From positions 14,146-19,818 of the forward strand of contig DNPJ01000096.1 in the NCBI GenBank assembly GCA_003501485.1: a DNA stretch of 5,673 bases. Reading direction: 5' to 3'. How positions within the stretch are numbered: position 1 is the stretch's first letter; each line of letters begins with the position of its first letter. This stretch comes from Bacillota bacterium (GTDB taxonomy: Bacteria; Bacillota_I; Bacilli_A; RFN20; CAG-826). Both the position numbers and the translations under genes were made by a program. Below, piece by piece: positions 5,599 through 5,673 of this stretch. The notes beneath the pieces are model-generated. The model did no database searches. It was given only the letters and a program-made list of their open reading frames with translations, and was not told the origin of the DNA.

Positions 5599-5627
5599 GT
5601 GCATTCATTCTTTTTCTTAAATATAAA

Positions 5628-5639
5628 ACTAATATTAGT
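5628..5639. repeat. 12-bp perfect palindrome upstream of the kinase-like gene
   Basis: ACTAATATTAGT is its own reverse complement. It sits just outside the proposed -35 region of the minus-strand kinase-like gene and about 8 bases before a possible + strand ATG at 5648. This fits an operator for a dimeric regulator, perhaps shared by divergent genes, but AT-rich palindromes also arise by chance. Confidence 0.4.
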
Positions 5640-5673
5640 AAAAAATAATGAAAAAAGTGAATAATTTTTTCTT

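Noticed and set aside
5648..5673. Start of a + strand gene (MKKVNNFF...)
   Set aside because: Only eight codons are visible with no ribosome site; not enough to list as a gene, kept only as part of a finding.
1..5673. TGA as Trp (Mycoplasma code)
   Set aside because: All visible Trp codons are TGG and no in-frame TGA is needed by any gene. TGA is also not used as a stop here, so the code is not fully settled.

Overview
This window comes from a low-GC bacterial chromosome, most likely a host-associated Bacillota/Mycoplasmatota lineage (Acholeplasma-like or uncultured gut Bacilli). The reasons are very AT-rich DNA, AT-only hairpins between genes, a Firmicutes-type tRNA-Glu with an encoded CCA end, and proteins resembling Firmicutes families. 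Trp is written TGG in every gene where it occurs and no reading frame contains TGA, so TGA is probably not Trp. All six stops are TAA or TAG. The taxonomy is inferred from these signs, not proven.

Layout, left to right. Bases 1-527 hold the 3' end of a glutamyl-tRNA synthetase gene (gltX). Twenty bases later comes a tRNA-Glu(CTC) gene (548-624), followed by a strong intrinsic terminator (640-686). Next is a promoter (775-803), a leader of about 90 nt and pyrG, CTP synthase (900-2516). An AT-only terminator candidate separates pyrG from a DgkB/YegS-type lipid kinase gene (2601-3422). A four-helix membrane protein of unknown function follows (3516-4841); it has a charged linker and a C-terminal cytoplasmic domain, and ends in a clean terminator (4849-4877). 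A 55-residue single-helix membrane ORF (4878-5045) begins on the base after that terminator's T-tract. A guanylate-kinase-like gene (5047-5586) lies on the minus strand, convergent with it and one base away. The last 90 bases hold its promoter, a 12-bp palindrome and possibly the start of a divergent gene.

Functionally this is mostly housekeeping: charging of tRNA-Glu, CTP synthesis, phosphatidic acid formation and nucleotide phosphorylation. CTP (PyrG) and phosphatidic acid (DgkB) are the two substrates of CDP-diacylglycerol synthesis, so those neighbours fit phospholipid supply, although each seems to have its own signals. I see no mobile element, CRISPR array or defence system. The least explained parts are the four-helix protein, the small ORF behind its terminator, two genes that look leaderless, and a terminator-like hairpin inside the convergent kinase gene.
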